Shown: in pieces, positions 15,839 through 15,910 of the stretch
Layout: the number at the start of each line of letters is the position of its first letter
Numbering within the stretch: the first letter of the stretch is position 1
NCBI GenBank assembly: GCA_047635055.1
Contig: JBLIIJ010000093.1
Coordinates: forward strand, 1 to 15,910
Source: JAVJRN01 sp047635055
Lineage (GTDB): Bacteria > Bacteroidota > Bacteroidia > Cytophagales > Cyclobacteriaceae
Length of the DNA stretch: 15,910 nucleotides
Direction: 5' to 3'
Translations under genes and position numbers: made by a program
The notes under the pieces: generated by a model
Seen by the model: only the letters and a program-made list of their open reading frames with translations
The model's database searches: none
What the model was told of the DNA's origin: nothing

Positions 15839-15910
15839 TTATTCAACATTTCCTTCAGTTGGATTACTATCAGCAGGAACATCAGGATCTGTAGGATCTG
15901 TAGGATCTGT
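15839..15910 (-). CDS. C-terminus of a protein with Thr-Asp-Pro repeats, possibly GyrA (partial)
   Basis: An open minus-strand frame runs from the window edge to TAA at 15839-15841. It gives 23 residues: three TDP units encoded by a 9-base tandem repeat, then DVPADSNPTEGNVE. Acidic, Pro/Thr-rich low-complexity tails of this kind end GyrA in many Bacteroidota, and a TPR gene directly behind gyrA is a known arrangement in the phylum. The sequence seen is too short to prove it; a secreted or cell-surface protein tail is the alternative. Confidence 0.5.
   Translation of the reverse strand, partial: TDPTDPTDPDVPADSNPTEGNVE

Overview
The window looks like a chromosomal segment of a Bacteroidota bacterium, most likely a marine-type member of the Cytophagales. 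The reasons are an AT-rich sequence without evident Shine-Dalgarno sites, a PadR regulator paired with an FtsX-type permease carrying an N-terminal permease-prefix domain, a thioredoxin overlapping a DUF6952 gene, and a signal-peptide TPR protein behind what may be the end of gyrA. The order-level placement is inference from gene families, not from a marker gene.

Left part (1-4842). A class I mannose-6-phosphate isomerase (manA, minus strand) is followed by a two-gene minus-strand unit: a PadR regulator overlapping by 11 bases a large ABC-type permease that starts at TTG. A hairpin terminator closes the unit. Two near-identical 16-base direct repeats just upstream of padR are a good operator candidate.

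Middle (4843-9199). A dead insertion sequence of about 1.98 kb (IS1634-like, IS4 superfamily DDE) has perfect 16-bp terminal inverted repeats, but its transposase carries nonsense codons, frameshifts and an internal deletion. Beyond it lies a compact minus-strand pair: a DUF4174 protein and a glutathione-peroxidase-family protein 13 bases downstream, both with hydrophobic N-termini. This suggests an exported or envelope peroxide-defence pair. About 1.2 kb without a convincing gene follows.

Gene-poor stretch (9200-12857). One plausible intact gene (SRPBCC-fold protein, plus strand) is followed by about 3.2 kb with no intact gene. This stretch holds a clear relic of an IS200/IS605-type element: a TnpA reading frame with four in-frame stops, flanked by a hairpin on each side. 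The rest looks like eroded sequence with a few weak coding-like fragments.

Right part (12858-15910). A SnoaL/NTF2-like protein (minus) is divergent from a thioredoxin plus DUF6952 pair (plus, overlapping by 20 bases). The 179-base spacer between them contains two inverted repeats. A perfect 19-bp hairpin ends the thioredoxin unit and separates it from a convergent unknown 142-residue gene. A TPR protein with signal peptide and its terminator come next. The window ends inside the C-terminus of another minus-strand protein with Thr-Asp-Pro repeats, possibly GyrA. I see no CRISPR array, tRNA, rRNA or recognisable defence system. The most informative features are the two dead mobile elements, the gene-free stretch around one of them, and the two small redox units.
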